A stretch of DNA of 34,056 bases from Lachnospiraceae bacterium (GCA_021771755.1 JAETOL010000028.1:1-34056), one strand, 5' to 3'. Counted from the first letter of the stretch, positions 23,594 through 32,305 are shown. Numbers and translations: made by a program. Notes: generated by a model not told the origin, from the sequence alone.

Positions 23594-24565
23594 ATGGATG
23601 AGGAGGGAAAAATGAATACCGGGGAATACGAAGAACTGATAAAGGAAGTGGAAGCAAACAGTCCATACAAGAGACTGTCTTCTGCAAAAAAGAAATGGAT
23701 GAGTGTTTCTGAGATGGGCGAGCTCCTGGGGCTTAAAAAGACGGATCGGTATTGGCTGGTACATAAATACTTTTTTGAGACCAAAGAGATTGCCGGAAAG
23801 ATGCGGGTCAATATTGAGAGTTTTGAAAAGTGGTATGCGAATCAGATTAAATATCATAAAGTCAACGGAGAAGAACCGGGAAAGGAATTGAAAGAATGGT
23901 CTTATTCTGTTCCGGAACTTGCAGAAATGCTGGAGCTTACAGATGGTGTCGTTTATGACCTGATCAAGCGGAATAATATCGAAGTCGTGATTGTGGACTA
24001 CTGGAAACGTGTACCAAAAGCTACATTTCAGAAATGGTATGACGGACAGTCCAGATACCGCACGAAGGATGATAAAAAGAGGGATGCCGAAATGGAGGCC
24101 GCTACTCTCACTATGCCGGAAATGGCCAGACAGCTGGGAATCACAAGAAATCAGGTATATGGCATCCTGAATAGTCAAAAGTATCAGCATTTCTTTGAGT
24201 TCGTCACGATCGCTGATCGAAAAAGAATCACGAAGGAAAGCTTTCAGAAGTTTCTGGAAGGGCAGGATGAATATCATCTGGATCCGGCGAACGATTATGA
24301 AGAACTGGCAATGGAAGAAAATGTGGCACTGGCGAATTATCGGAGAAAGAAACTGGCACAGAACGGGGAACGAGGAAGGAATGGCAATCTGCAGTATCTT
24401 ACTATAGATGAAGCAGCCTTTATGGCAAAGGTCAGCCGGTCCATGATAAATGTCTGGTACACAAAAGGATATTTTCCGGTTGTAAAACTAAGGAACCATG
24501 TTCGGATCAAACGAAAAGAATTTGAAGCGTGGCTGGAAAAGAGAAATACAGAAAGGGGTTGTTAA
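23594..24565 (+). CDS. Protein with four tandem excisionase-type HTH repeats
   Basis: 323 residues, start nine bases after AAGGAGG. Four similar units are visible, each with a MerR/HTH_17 start and a closing F..W/F motif: about 34-84 (WMSVSEMGELLGL to FEKWYANQ), 100-152 (YSVPELAEMLEL to FQKWYDGQ), 172-225 (LTMPEMARQLGI to FQKFLEGQ) and 271-318 (LTIDEAAFMAKV to FEAWLEKR). Each unit resembles the 61-residue excisionase upstream, so the gene probably arose by duplication. It ends three bases before the integrase start. It may act as a multivalent att-site architectural protein or recombination factor. No catalytic motif is seen. Confidence 0.8.
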   Translation: MDEEGKMNTGEYEELIKEVEANSPYKRLSSAKKKWMSVSEMGELLGLKKTDRYWLVHKYFFETKEIAGKMRVNIESFEKWYANQIKYHKVNGEEPGKELKEWSYSVPELAEMLELTDGVVYDLIKRNNIEVVIVDYWKRVPKATFQKWYDGQSRYRTKDDKKRDAEMEAATLTMPEMARQLGITRNQVYGILNSQKYQHFFEFVTIADRKRITKESFQKFLEGQDEYHLDPANDYEELAMEENVALANYRRKKLAQNGERGRNGNLQYLTIDEAAFMAKVSRSMINVWYTKGYFPVVKLRNHVRIKRKEFEAWLEKRNTERGC

Positions 24566-24568
24566 ATT

Positions 24569-25960
24569 ATGGCATCGATCAGAGAACGAAATGGAAAATT
24601 TAATGTGATCTATTCCTATACTGATGCAGACGGGAAACGGAAGCAGAAATGGGAAACTTATGCTACAAGGGCAGAGGCAAAGAAACGCAAGAAAGAAATT
24701 GAATATAAAGAAGAAATGGGATCCATGATAATTCCGCAGTGTAAAACCATGAAGGATCTTCTGGCAGAATACGTTGCCCTGTATGGAAAAGACAACTGGG
24801 CATTATCTACGTATGATGGAAATGTTTCTCTCATAAATAATTATATCCTTCCGATCATCGGGGATGAAAAACTGTCGGAGATCAATACCCGTTTTATTGA
24901 AAAATATTATCAGAGATTGTTGAAAGCTCCGGCTGTGGTCAATCCTATAATTGGGAAAAGAAAGAATGAATATGTATCTACCAGTACCATCAGAGATATC
25001 CATAAACTCCTCCGAAGCTGTTTTAAACAGGCTGTCAAATGGGAGCTGATGGAGAAGAATCCTTGTATCTATGCGACCGTACCAAAACATAAAACAAAGA
25101 AACGGGAGATCTGGACTGCCGAAACTCTGATGTACGCACTGGAAGTATGTGAGGATGATCGGCTAAAGCTGGCAATGAACCTTTCCTTCTCCTGCTCTCT
25201 CCGGATCAGTGAGCTTCTGGGGCTTACCTGGGATTGTGTGGACATCTCGGAGGAAGCAATTGAGGAAAACCGGGCATATCTGTTTATCAATAAGGAATCC
25301 CAGCGAGTGAGCAAATCCGCTTTAAAAGAGCTGGATGCAAAAGATGTGCTGTTGATATTTCCGGAAAAAAGCAAGACCAATAAAACAGTCCGTGTTTTGA
25401 AAACACCGAAGACCGACAGCAGTGTCCGAAAGGTTTTCCTTCCAAAGTCTGTCGCAAAGATGCTGATCGAATGGAAAGAAAAACAGGATGAGACAAAGGA
25501 AGTTCTTGGAGATGAATACATGGACTATAACCTGGTCATGGCAAGTACGTTTGGTCTTCCTTTGGGGGATGGTGCGATCCGGAAGCCATTGAATCAGTTG
25601 ATTAAAGACTATGATCTCCCACCGGTTGTTTTCCACAGTCTCAGACACAGCAGTGTTACCTATAAGTTGAAACTGAATGGTGGAGATATCAAGGCAGTTC
25701 AGGGCGACTCCGGACATGCTCAGGTCAGCATGGTTACGGATGTATATTCCCATATCCTGGATGACGACCGGAAGAAAAATGCAGAGCTGTTTGAAGAAGC
25801 ATTTTATGAGAAAAAAGATCTGGATCCACAGATGCATCCGAATACAGCACAAAACACGGTAGCGGTTCCGGAAGGCGTGGATGCAGAGCTGCTTGCAAAG
25901 GTTCTTAATAATCCTGAGATGGCGGCACTGCTTGCGTCACTGGCGAAGACAATGAAGTGA
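24569..25960 (+). CDS. int: Tyrosine recombinase (ICE integrase)
   Basis: 463 residues, start after AAAGGGG, three bases from the previous stop. An N-terminal AP2-like arm-binding domain (MASIRERNGKFNVIYSYTD) and a SAM-like core-binding domain (65-170) precede the catalytic domain. The active residues are seen: Arg212 in SLRISELLG, His356-x-x-Arg359 in FHSLRH, His383 in SGHAQ and the nucleophile Tyr393 in DVYSH. It integrates the element at an attachment core and excises it together with Xis. The tRNA-Arg 3' fragment 1.5 kb downstream is the likely core, with only fic between. A C-terminal extension of about 65 residues follows the tyrosine. Confidence 0.96.
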   Translation: MASIRERNGKFNVIYSYTDADGKRKQKWETYATRAEAKKRKKEIEYKEEMGSMIIPQCKTMKDLLAEYVALYGKDNWALSTYDGNVSLINNYILPIIGDEKLSEINTRFIEKYYQRLLKAPAVVNPIIGKRKNEYVSTSTIRDIHKLLRSCFKQAVKWELMEKNPCIYATVPKHKTKKREIWTAETLMYALEVCEDDRLKLAMNLSFSCSLRISELLGLTWDCVDISEEAIEENRAYLFINKESQRVSKSALKELDAKDVLLIFPEKSKTNKTVRVLKTPKTDSSVRKVFLPKSVAKMLIEWKEKQDETKEVLGDEYMDYNLVMASTFGLPLGDGAIRKPLNQLIKDYDLPPVVFHSLRHSSVTYKLKLNGGDIKAVQGDSGHAQVSMVTDVYSHILDDDRKKNAELFEEAFYEKKDLDPQMHPNTAQNTVAVPEGVDAELLAKVLNNPEMAALLASLAKTMK

Positions 25961-26006
25961 AAAATAGTGAAAAAATGGGTTTCGTTAAAAGGAATGTTAA
26001 AAATAT

Positions 26007-26060
26007 ATCTCCATCATGCTAATTGATATCACCGTCATTTGATGGTAAAATGATGGAGAT
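26007..26060. promoter_or_regulatory. fic promoter with overlapping inverted repeat
   Basis: TTGATA (26023-26028) and TAAAAT (26046-26051) are 17 bases apart. A perfect repeat, ATCTCCATCAT (26007-26017) and ATGATGGAGAT (26050-26060), flanks the promoter, and a third ATGATGG-like palindrome (ACCGTCATTTGATGGT) lies in the spacer. The layout suggests repression by a DNA-binding protein, perhaps the winged-helix tail of Fic itself. Confidence 0.65.
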
Positions 26061-26084
26061 AATATTAAAATGAAGGAGATTTCG

Positions 26085-27131
26085 ATGAGAAGTTTTGATT
26101 ATATAAAAACTCCGGAGCAATTGCTAAAACCTGAAATTGTTCAGATGGTCGGAAGCATTCATGAGCATAAAGGTAAGCAGGAATTGTTCCTTGAAGCCAA
26201 TATAGACGAATTGAAAACTCTGCTGGAAGTTGCTTTGATTCAAAGTACAGGGGCTTCTAACAGGATTGAAGGTATTTATACTACCGACAAACGTTTGGAA
26301 GAATTAGTAAGACAGAAAGCCGAACCACGTAACCGGTCTGAACAGGAAATATCCGGATACCGGGAAGTTCTTGCCACTATCCATGAAAGTTATGAGTATA
26401 TTAATCCGAGACCCAATATTATTTTACAATTGCATCGGAATTTATACTCATATTCCGGAGGAAATGCTGGTGGAAATTATAAAAATTCGGATAATGTAAT
26501 TGCAGAAACAGATGTAGAAGGTCATCAGAAAGCGCGTTTTATCCCGGTGCCGGCATTTCAGACTCCAGAAGCTATGAATGAACTTTGTACAAATTTTCTG
26601 GAAGCATGGGAAGCAGATCGAATAGATAAGTTGATTCTTATCCCTATGTTTATTCTTGACTTTCTGTGTATCCATCCATTTAATGATGGAAATGGGCGAA
26701 TGAGCCGCCTGTTAACACTTCTTTTGTTTTATAAAGCCGGCTATATTGTCGGAAAGTATGTCAGTGTTGAAATGCTGATTGAAAAGACAAAAGAAACTTA
26801 TTATGAGGCATTACAGGAAAGTTCCAATGGATGGCACGAAAATGAAAACAGTTATGAGTCATTTGTAAAATATTATCTGGGAATTATACTGAAAGCATAC
26901 AGTGAGTTTGAGGGGCGTGTAGAGCACCTGAAAAACAGAAGCCTTTCAAAGCCGGATCGTATAAAGGCAGTGATTGATAATAAGGTAGGAAAAATTACCA
27001 AAAAAGAAATCATGGAGTTATGTCCGGATATAAGCAAGGTAACTGTAGAAAGGACCCTGACGGAACTGGTTAAAAGTGGATATATCGCAAAAGTAGGTGC
27101 CGGGCCGGCAACTGGATATGTTCGTATTTAA
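26085..27131 (+). CDS. fic: Fic family protein (class II, with C-terminal winged helix)
   Basis: 348 residues from ATG 26085, six bases after AAGGAG; ATG 26070 lies before that site. The inhibitory helix S58-N-R-I-E62-G lies N-terminal, so this is a class II Fic. The catalytic loop is H197-PFNDGNGR205, and the preceding flap region is GQ/ARFIPVPAFQTP. The C-terminus (290-348: KITKKEIMELCPDISKVTVERTLTELVKSGYI) is a winged helix. Fic enzymes attach AMP, or another nucleotide part, to a target hydroxyl. The wHTH and the repeats around its promoter suggest autoregulation. It lies between int and the att core, where element ends often carry small cargo genes. The target is unknown. Confidence 0.93.
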   Translation: MRSFDYIKTPEQLLKPEIVQMVGSIHEHKGKQELFLEANIDELKTLLEVALIQSTGASNRIEGIYTTDKRLEELVRQKAEPRNRSEQEISGYREVLATIHESYEYINPRPNIILQLHRNLYSYSGGNAGGNYKNSDNVIAETDVEGHQKARFIPVPAFQTPEAMNELCTNFLEAWEADRIDKLILIPMFILDFLCIHPFNDGNGRMSRLLTLLLFYKAGYIVGKYVSVEMLIEKTKETYYEALQESSNGWHENENSYESFVKYYLGIILKAYSEFEGRVEHLKNRSLSKPDRIKAVIDNKVGKITKKEIMELCPDISKVTVERTLTELVKSGYIAKVGAGPATGYVRI

Positions 27132-27336
27132 GTTGGCTGTCGTGGTCGAAACACCATAGACAAATTTTCAATAACGGTGTATAGTAATAATAGAAATCTG
27201 GTCAATTGAATATTGTTTATCATTCCCGCTTGTAAGGGGATGGTAGCCGGAAGATGATATCTGTCAGTAACAACAGAGCTTTCCCCGGATGTTAGCAGCT
27301 GCAAAGAATCTGCTAATTTTCAGGTCTTATCTGGTC

Positions 27337-27438
27337 TTGACAGAAAGGGTATTCAGATTACCAGAATTTGATTCGAAAATAAAAAAAGTCCTTGATAATA
27401 AAAGGCTAAACATATCAGTTCTTGACAGGGATTGACAG
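27337..27438 (+). repeat. TTGACAG repeats, possible integrase arm sites
   Basis: TTGACAG occurs at 27337-27343, 27422-27428 and 27432-27438; the last two are exactly ten bases apart, one helical turn, and are framed by GTTCT/AGAAC. They lie just before the tRNA fragment, where arm-type sites of tyrosine integrases are expected. Confidence 0.4.
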
Positions 27439-27450
27439 AACCACAGAGCT

Positions 27451-27492
27451 CTCCTAAGCGAAGGGTCGGAGGTTCAAATCCTCTTGTCGACG
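27451..27492 (+). other. tRNA-Arg(CCU) 3' half: probable att core
   Basis: The sequence folds as the 3' part of a tRNA: anticodon loop CTCCTAA with CCT anticodon (27451-27457), 3' anticodon stem GCGAA, variable GGGTC, T-arm GGAGG-TTCAAAT-CCTCT (27468-27484), acceptor TGTCGAC and discriminator G. The 5' side is missing: bases 27446-27450 (GAGCT) cannot pair with GCGAA, and no GTCGACA acceptor lies upstream. Such displaced 3' halves are the typical attachment cores of tyrosine-recombinase elements. No CCA is encoded. Confidence 0.8.
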
Positions 27493-27498
27493 GTGGAC

Positions 27499-27536
27499 AT
27501 CGGAATGATTAGCAGAAATTGCGAAATCATTCCGAT
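27499..27536. repeat. Perfect 12-bp inverted repeat beside the att core
   Basis: ATCGGAATGATT (27499-27510) and AATCATTCCGAT (27525-27536) surround a 14-base loop, followed by TTGTCTTTG. It could be the terminator that belongs to the tRNA gene or a protein-binding site of the recombination complex. Confidence 0.6.
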
Positions 27537-27782
27537 TTGTCTTTGTAACGGTGTAAAAACGCTTCGTTTTACCCTCGGAATTGCAAACGAAATAGGGATC
27601 CGGGCAATGAAATTTTCCCAACAAAAAAGTACCTATTTCCAAAACATGAAAATGAATTCTTCTAAGGAATTATGGCGACGATGCTGTTCTCGCCAGTATG
27701 GTTAGCGTTAAGTATTGTTAAAATCAGTACTTTCTTAGCAAAAATTCATTGAATGACAACTCTATATAAGTTATCGAATGAC

Positions 27783-27829
27783 AATGCTCATTCACAGATC
27801 TGTAAATGGTCTCGTGAATGGGCATTTTT
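27783..27829 (+). terminator. Terminator upstream of the par operon
   Basis: AATGCTCATTCAC (27783-27795) pairs with GTGAATGGGCATT (27814-27826), with one G-U pair and an 18-base loop, followed by TTTC. It would stop transcription coming across the att junction into parB, or act as a leader attenuator. Confidence 0.65.
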
Positions 27830-27866
27830 CTTTGCATTTAAATAGCCAAAAAAGGAGGGAATTCTA

Positions 27867-28802
27867 ATGAATTGCAAAAAGAATGCGAACAGCAATCCGG
27901 GCGAAGAAAGGCAACTGTTTCATCCCGAGAGTGAGAAAGTCGTAGAAATCGGACTGGAGAGATTAAGGCCATTTAAAAATCATCCATTCAAAGTCAAAGA
28001 AGATGAGGCCATGGCACAGCTCATGGAAAGTATTGAGCGATATGGAATTATGAATCCGCTGATCGTGATGCCGACAAGAGAAGGAGTATATCAGATCGTT
28101 TCCGGTCATCGTAGAAAGTATTGTGCCGAGAAACTTGGATATACCCAGGTACCGGTGATTATCCGATACATGAAAGAGAATGATTCAATTATCTCCATGG
28201 TGGACTCAAATTTGCATCGGGACAAGATCCTGTTCAGTGAGAAGGCCTTTGCTTACTACATGAAGAATGAAGCGATGAAGAGAAAGACCGGAAAACGAAG
28301 AAGAACCCAGGAAGGACAGCTGGAATCCATCAAGGGAACCAAGACGATTCAGCTGATTGGAAAGGAAACAGGGGAAAGTCCAAGGCAGGTACTCAGGTAT
28401 ATTCGTCTGACATTACTGGTTCCAGAGTTACTGGATATGCTGGATGAGGGGAAAATCTCCTTTAATCCGGCGGTGGAACTCTCCTTTTTATCTGAAGTTG
28501 AGCAGAAATGGGTACTGAACGGTATGGATTACGCACAGGCAGCTCCTTCCGTTTCTCAGGCTAAGAGGATCAAGGCTTTGAGCCAGGAAAAGAAGCTGAC
28601 CCAGCAGAAAATCAATGAGATTCTGAGTGAAATCAAGAAGTCAGATATGAGCAGAGTTATCTTCAAGAACTCTCAAATGTATAAATATTTCCCACGGTAT
28701 TACAGTGCTGAGCAAATGAAGGAGGAGATTATCGCACTTTTAGAGAAAGATTACAAACGCAAAGAACGCCAGAGAAAGAAGGAGGAAAAGAAAAATGTGT
28801 AA
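27867..28802 (+). CDS. parB: ParB/Spo0J-family protein 1
   Basis: 311 residues, start after AAAGGAGGG. The N-terminal ParB/Srx domain carries [24 protein letters not shown] and the [13 protein letters not shown] box; the middle has the HTH-like region [27 protein letters not shown]. Chromosomal and plasmid ParBs load on parS as CTP-using clamps and stimulate ParA. Here the box reads GHRR in place of the usual GERR. The gene overlaps parA by eight bases. The C-terminus ([23 protein letters not shown]) matches that of the second ParB-like protein and marks the ICE-specific form. Confidence 0.92.
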   Translation: MNCKKNANSNPGEERQLFHPESEKVVEIGLERLRPFKNHPFKVKEDEAMAQLMESIERYGIMNPLIVMPTREGVYQIVSGHRRKYCAEKLGYTQVPVIIRYMKENDSIISMVDSNLHRDKILFSEKAFAYYMKNEAMKRKTGKRRRTQEGQLESIKGTKTIQLIGKETGESPRQVLRYIRLTLLVPELLDMLDEGKISFNPAVELSFLSEVEQKWVLNGMDYAQAAPSVSQAKRIKALSQEKKLTQQKINEILSEIKKSDMSRVIFKNSQMYKYFPRYYSAEQMKEEIIALLEKDYKRKERQRKKEEKKNV

Positions 28803-29580
28803 GGTTATTTCTATCGCAAACCAGAAAGGTGGAGTCGGCAAGACTACCACAGCAGTGAATTTAGGCATTGGATTAGCAAAAGAAGGTAAGAAAGTGCTCC
28901 TGATTGATGCGGATCCGCAGGGTTCTTTAAGTGCCAGTCTTGGTATCGGGGAGCCGGATGAGATTAAGACAACACTGGCAACGATTCTTATGAATATCGT
29001 TAATGAGAAGAATATCGATCCGGAAGAAGGTATTTATCACCACGAGGAAGGTGTGGATCTGCTTCCTGGCAATATCGAATTGTCCGTTATGGAACTGACT
29101 CTGGCCAATGTGATGAGCAGAGAGATGATTATGCGAGAGTATATCGAAATGCAGAGAGAGCGATATGACTATATCATCATTGACTGCATGCCATCCCTTG
29201 GGACCATGACTATCAATGCTTTGGTTGCATCAAATTCCGTATTAATTCCGGTCCAGGCTGCATACCTGCCGGTCAAAGGTCTTCAGCAGCTGATCAAAAC
29301 CATCTCCATGGTAAAGAGACGATTGAACAGACGACTGATTATTGAGGGAATCCTTCTTACCATGGTAGATTACAGAACCAATTATGCGAAGGATGTTTCT
29401 ACCAAAGTTAGAGAAACCTATGGAACCAACATTCCAATCTTTGAAAGTGTAATTCCGATATCGGTAAAGGCTGCAGAAGCCAGTGCGGAAGGAATCAGCA
29501 TCTATGGGCATTGTGTAAACTGTAAGGTCGCTAATGCTTATAAAGAATTAACGCAGGAGGTGTTGAACGATGGCAAGTAA
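28795..29580 (+). CDS. parA: ParA-family partition ATPase
   Basis: 261 residues, typical of small ParA/Soj proteins without an N-terminal HTH. The deviant Walker A motif is [14 protein letters not shown] (10-23), Walker A' is [17 protein letters not shown] (about 34-50), and Walker B is [13 protein letters not shown]. ParA binds nucleoid DNA in the ATP form and is released by ParB, which positions the DNA cargo. In an ICE it would stabilise the excised, replicating circle. It is flanked by two parB-like genes, overlapping both, so all three are made from one mRNA. Confidence 0.95.
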   Translation: MCKVISIANQKGGVGKTTTAVNLGIGLAKEGKKVLLIDADPQGSLSASLGIGEPDEIKTTLATILMNIVNEKNIDPEEGIYHHEEGVDLLPGNIELSVMELTLANVMSREMIMREYIEMQRERYDYIIIDCMPSLGTMTINALVASNSVLIPVQAAYLPVKGLQQLIKTISMVKRRLNRRLIIEGILLTMVDYRTNYAKDVSTKVRETYGTNIPIFESVIPISVKAAEASAEGISIYGHCVNCKVANAYKELTQEVLNDGK

Positions 29581-30484
29581 GATGAGCGAGAGATTAAATT
29601 TCAAGAGTGTAGAGGAACTGCTTGGTGTAGTAAATGAAGAAGCAGCTATGGATATCGAAATTTATAAGATTTCTGGATTTAAGGGTCATCCCTTCAAGGT
29701 AATTGATGATGAGAAGATGCAGGAACTGGTGGAAAGTATAAAGATAAATGGTGTATTATCACCGGTTCTGATCCGGCCAACAGGCATGGATACCTATGAA
29801 ATGATCTCCGGTCACAGAAGACTACATGCTGCACAGCTGGCAGGACTTACTGCAATCCCTTCTATTATCAGAGAGATGACAGATGATGAAGCGGTAATCG
29901 CGATGGTGGATGCCAATATCCAGAGGGAGGAGTTACTGCCGAGTGAGAAGGCATTTGCTTATAAGATGAAGATGGATGCTATGAAACATCAAGGAGATAG
30001 GACAGATATAACTTCTGGTCAAAATGGCCAGAAGTCAGCTGGATCTGTATCGAGGGACTTATTGGCGGATCAAGTCGGTGAAAGTTCTAAACAGATTCAA
30101 AGATACATTCGTCTGACAGAATTGATTCCTGAGCTGCTTGAATATCTGGATTTAAAGAGAATCCAATTTACATCAGCAGTCGAGATTTCATATTTGGATA
30201 AAGAAATCCAAAAGTGGCTATTTGAGTATATAAGGGACAATGGCCTTGTGAAGCCGAAGCAGATTGCATTACTGAGAGAAGCATGCAAAACTGGAATTAT
30301 GACAGAAGGTAAGCTGATTGCAATCTTGAATGACAGTCAGCCAGGCAGGACTCCAAGCACAAAGAATCTGATATCAGAGAAGAAACTGAGAAAGTATTTT
30401 CCGGCTGATTATACGGAAGAAGATATGAGAAGTGTCATTGTAGAACTTCTGGAGCAATGGAGTCAGGGAAAGGAGTCTGAGTAA
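29570..30484 (+). CDS. parB: ParB/Spo0J-family protein 2
   Basis: 304 residues, start ten bases after AGGAGG and inside the parA end. Same plan as the first: [94 protein letters not shown] and the C-terminal [14 protein letters not shown]. The two ParBs are clearly related but well diverged over most of the length, so they are old paralogues rather than a recent copy. One may be the centromere binder and the other a regulator or CTP-clamp partner; which is which cannot be told. Confidence 0.92.
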   Translation: MASKMSERLNFKSVEELLGVVNEEAAMDIEIYKISGFKGHPFKVIDDEKMQELVESIKINGVLSPVLIRPTGMDTYEMISGHRRLHAAQLAGLTAIPSIIREMTDDEAVIAMVDANIQREELLPSEKAFAYKMKMDAMKHQGDRTDITSGQNGQKSAGSVSRDLLADQVGESSKQIQRYIRLTELIPELLEYLDLKRIQFTSAVEISYLDKEIQKWLFEYIRDNGLVKPKQIALLREACKTGIMTEGKLIAILNDSQPGRTPSTKNLISEKKLRKYFPADYTEEDMRSVIVELLEQWSQGKESE

Positions 30485-30485
30485 T

Positions 30486-31475
30486 ATGGAATTCGATTAT
30501 TACTATGGATCCCAGGCGGACCAATTCAGTTTCATAAGGATACCAAAGATGCTGCTGACAGAGGAAACATTTTCTTCATTAACACTGCAGTCCAAGATGC
30601 TGTATTCGGTACTTCTGGACCGCATGTCCTTATCTATGAAGAATGGCTGGTTCGATGAAGAAAACAGGGTGTACATCATCTATCAGATATCTGAGATTCA
30701 GTCAGATCTGGGATTTTCCAAAAGAAAGGCCATGGATTATCTGGTTGAGTTAGAAACATTTGGATTGGTTCAAAAGAAAAAGAGAGGATTCGGCCTACCA
30801 AGTATCATCTATGTAAAGAGCTTTCTGATTCAAAAAGACTATTCCGGAAGTATCGAAAGCGGAACTTCTGAAGGAAAACAGATACTTTCCAGAAGTACGG
30901 ATTTTCGCACCTCTGATGCTATAAAATGCACCTCAAGAGGTAGCGGTTCCGACACCTCTGAGGTTACTGAATCGACACCTCTTGTGGTGTCAGAATCAGC
31001 ACCTCTAAATAATAAGACTAATACAAAACATATTTACCAGAGTGATATTAAATCGAATCATATCTTATCTGCGGATGACGATGAGATAAGATGCGATACG
31101 GATCAGGTAGATACTATCAAATCTTATGAGAAAATCATTAAGGACAACATCGAGTACGATGCATTGCTTCAGGCAAATAGGTTTGATGAAGAACTGGTAC
31201 AAGGGATTTTCGAACTGATCTTGGAAACAGTGGTAAGTCAGAGCGAGACAATTCTGATTGCCAGTGAAAAATATCCGGCAGCTCTGGTAAAGAGTAAATT
31301 CCTGAAGTTGAATTACATGCATATCGATTATGTGATCAGTTGCATGAAGAAGAATACGACGAGAGTCAAAAACATCAAGAAGTATTTACTGGCGACTCTG
31401 TTTAATGCACCGACGACCATGGAGGGGTACTACAGAGCTGAAGTAAATGCAGATATGCCACAATTTGCTGGATGA
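30486..31475 (+). CDS. repA: RepA_N-type replication initiator
   Basis: 329 residues, ATG 30486 right after the parB2 stop. The N-terminal domain (3-115) is the RepA_N winged helix: DQFSFIRIPKMLLTEETFSSLTLQSKMLYSVLLDRMSLS, then YIIYQISEIQSDLGFSKRKAMDYLVELETFGLVQKK. A Ser/Thr-rich linker (120-180) leads to a C-terminal helical region (190-329, DUF6017-like) ending in IKKYLLATLFNAPTTMEGYY. RepA_N proteins start theta replication of low-copy plasmids and of some ICEs, together with ParA/ParB. The origin is often inside the gene; the linker region (30880-31030) contains repeated CACCTCT motifs. Confidence 0.88.
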   Translation: MEFDYYYGSQADQFSFIRIPKMLLTEETFSSLTLQSKMLYSVLLDRMSLSMKNGWFDEENRVYIIYQISEIQSDLGFSKRKAMDYLVELETFGLVQKKKRGFGLPSIIYVKSFLIQKDYSGSIESGTSEGKQILSRSTDFRTSDAIKCTSRGSGSDTSEVTESTPLVVSESAPLNNKTNTKHIYQSDIKSNHILSADDDEIRCDTDQVDTIKSYEKIIKDNIEYDALLQANRFDEELVQGIFELILETVVSQSETILIASEKYPAALVKSKFLKLNYMHIDYVISCMKKNTTRVKNIKKYLLATLFNAPTTMEGYYRAEVNADMPQFAG

Positions 31476-31486
31476 AAGGAGAAGTT

Positions 31487-31801
31487 ATGAGAGTGATTTT
31501 ATTTATCTTAAAACTCATTGGAAGAATTTTACTTATTCCGGTATGGCTTATCCTTGCTTTTATCGGAGTATGTGTCAGCGCAGTAGTTAATCTCTACTGC
31601 GTGGCAAAGGAACTTGTTGGTCTGCTTCTTGGAGCAATACTTGTGTGTACCTTCATCTGGTACCGCACCCAGTTCATGAACTATATCCTTTTGGGAGTTT
31701 CTGAATTCATGCTGGTAGGAGTATTGGCTGCAGGAGCATTTATCCTGGCACTTGTAACAGAAGCAAGAGACGGTGTAGGAAGATTTATTATCGGAGGTTG
31801 A
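31487..31801 (+). CDS. CD1845-like small membrane protein
   Basis: 104 residues from ATG 31487, after AAGGAGAAG; ATG 31472 overlaps the repA end and lies before the site. Three membrane segments: VILFILKLIGRILLIPVWLI to LAFIGVCVSAVVNL, AKELVGLLLGAILVCTFIWY and YILLGVSEFMLVGVLAAG. This matches the short hydrophobic CD1845-type proteins found after repA in Clostridia conjugative transposons. No activity is known. It follows repA by 12 bases and is probably in the same transcript. Confidence 0.82.
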   Translation: MRVILFILKLIGRILLIPVWLILAFIGVCVSAVVNLYCVAKELVGLLLGAILVCTFIWYRTQFMNYILLGVSEFMLVGVLAAGAFILALVTEARDGVGRFIIGG

Positions 31802-31805
31802 GAAG

Positions 31806-32219
31806 ATGGAAAAAGAAAAATATATTCAGTTACCACCAATTCCAGAAGAACTGGATGGAAATGTCGTTCGTTTGATTTGGGAATATACAAAACTTCCAAA
31901 GAAAGAACAGCAGTTTATTTATGAGCAGTATAAAGTATTAAGCGATGATTCCAGAAGTGAAAGTGATGTGGATGCTGTTTTAATTAAGCCAGATCATCCG
32001 GAAAAAATAGAGGAATTCGGAAATAATATGAAAGCTGTCATTGCAGAATTATTCCGAGAAGCGGTAGGATTAGCTCAATATGTTTACGAGGAATGTTTTG
32101 TAAATGGTAAAGATGTAGAAGAAATTTTGAGTGATGATCCCAGAAAGACGGAAGCTATTATTGCAACGTATATGCTGTTTTTGAATAATGGAAACGGAGA
32201 TGTAGGGATGCCGTCATAA
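31806..32219 (+). CDS. Hypothetical soluble protein
   Basis: 137 residues, start two codons after the membrane protein with GGAGGTTGAG as site. Acidic and helical: PPIPEELDGNVVRLIWEYTKLPKKEQQFIYEQYK, NNMKAVIAELFREAVGLAQYVYEECF and ETEAIIATYMLFL. I recognise no family. It belongs to the repA operon and ends at a terminator-like hairpin 50 bases on, so it is probably the last gene of that unit. Confidence 0.6.
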   Translation: MEKEKYIQLPPIPEELDGNVVRLIWEYTKLPKKEQQFIYEQYKVLSDDSRSESDVDAVLIKPDHPEKIEEFGNNMKAVIAELFREAVGLAQYVYEECFVNGKDVEEILSDDPRKTEAIIATYMLFLNNGNGDVGMPS

Positions 32220-32272
32220 TAATTTAATAACATATAATATTGTCATAGAAGAACTTTGAATTTATAAACAAG

Positions 32273-32305
32273 AAGACTACCCACAATCACCGGACAGTCT
32301 TTTTG
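32273..32305 (+). terminator. Weak terminator after the repA operon
   Basis: AAGACT (32273-32278) pairs with AGTCTT (32296-32301), followed by TTTTG. The stem is short, with possible inner pairs. The 176-base gap it lies in shows nothing else certain before the AGGAG site of the next gene. Confidence 0.4.

Larger units (their letters stand above)
27132..27866. other. Attachment-site region
   Basis: These 735 bases hold no convincing protein gene. In order: a non-coding stretch, three TTGACAG repeats (27337-27438), the tRNA-Arg 3' fragment (27451-27492), a 12-bp hairpin (27499-27536), unassigned sequence, a GAATGACAA direct repeat (27751-27759 and 27776-27784) and a terminator (27783-27829) just before parB. 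Confidence 0.7.

Noticed and set aside
27415-27492. A complete tRNA gene at the att region
   Set aside because: Only the 3' half folds. The 5' anticodon stem does not pair, and no acceptor or D-arm partner exists upstream.
27484-27705. A 73-codon frame after the tRNA fragment
   Set aside because: It starts in the tRNA acceptor and passes through the 12-bp hairpin; no ribosome binding site and no family resemblance.
27751-27784. GAATGACAA direct repeat as iterons or parS
   Set aside because: Only two copies, 25 bases apart, one of them overlapping the terminator stem; too little to call a replication origin or centromere.
30880-31030. CACCTCT repeats in the repA linker as replication origin
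   Set aside because: They are short and irregular, and can be explained by the Ser/Thr-rich coding sequence. Origins inside repA genes are known, so it is mentioned only in the gene entry.
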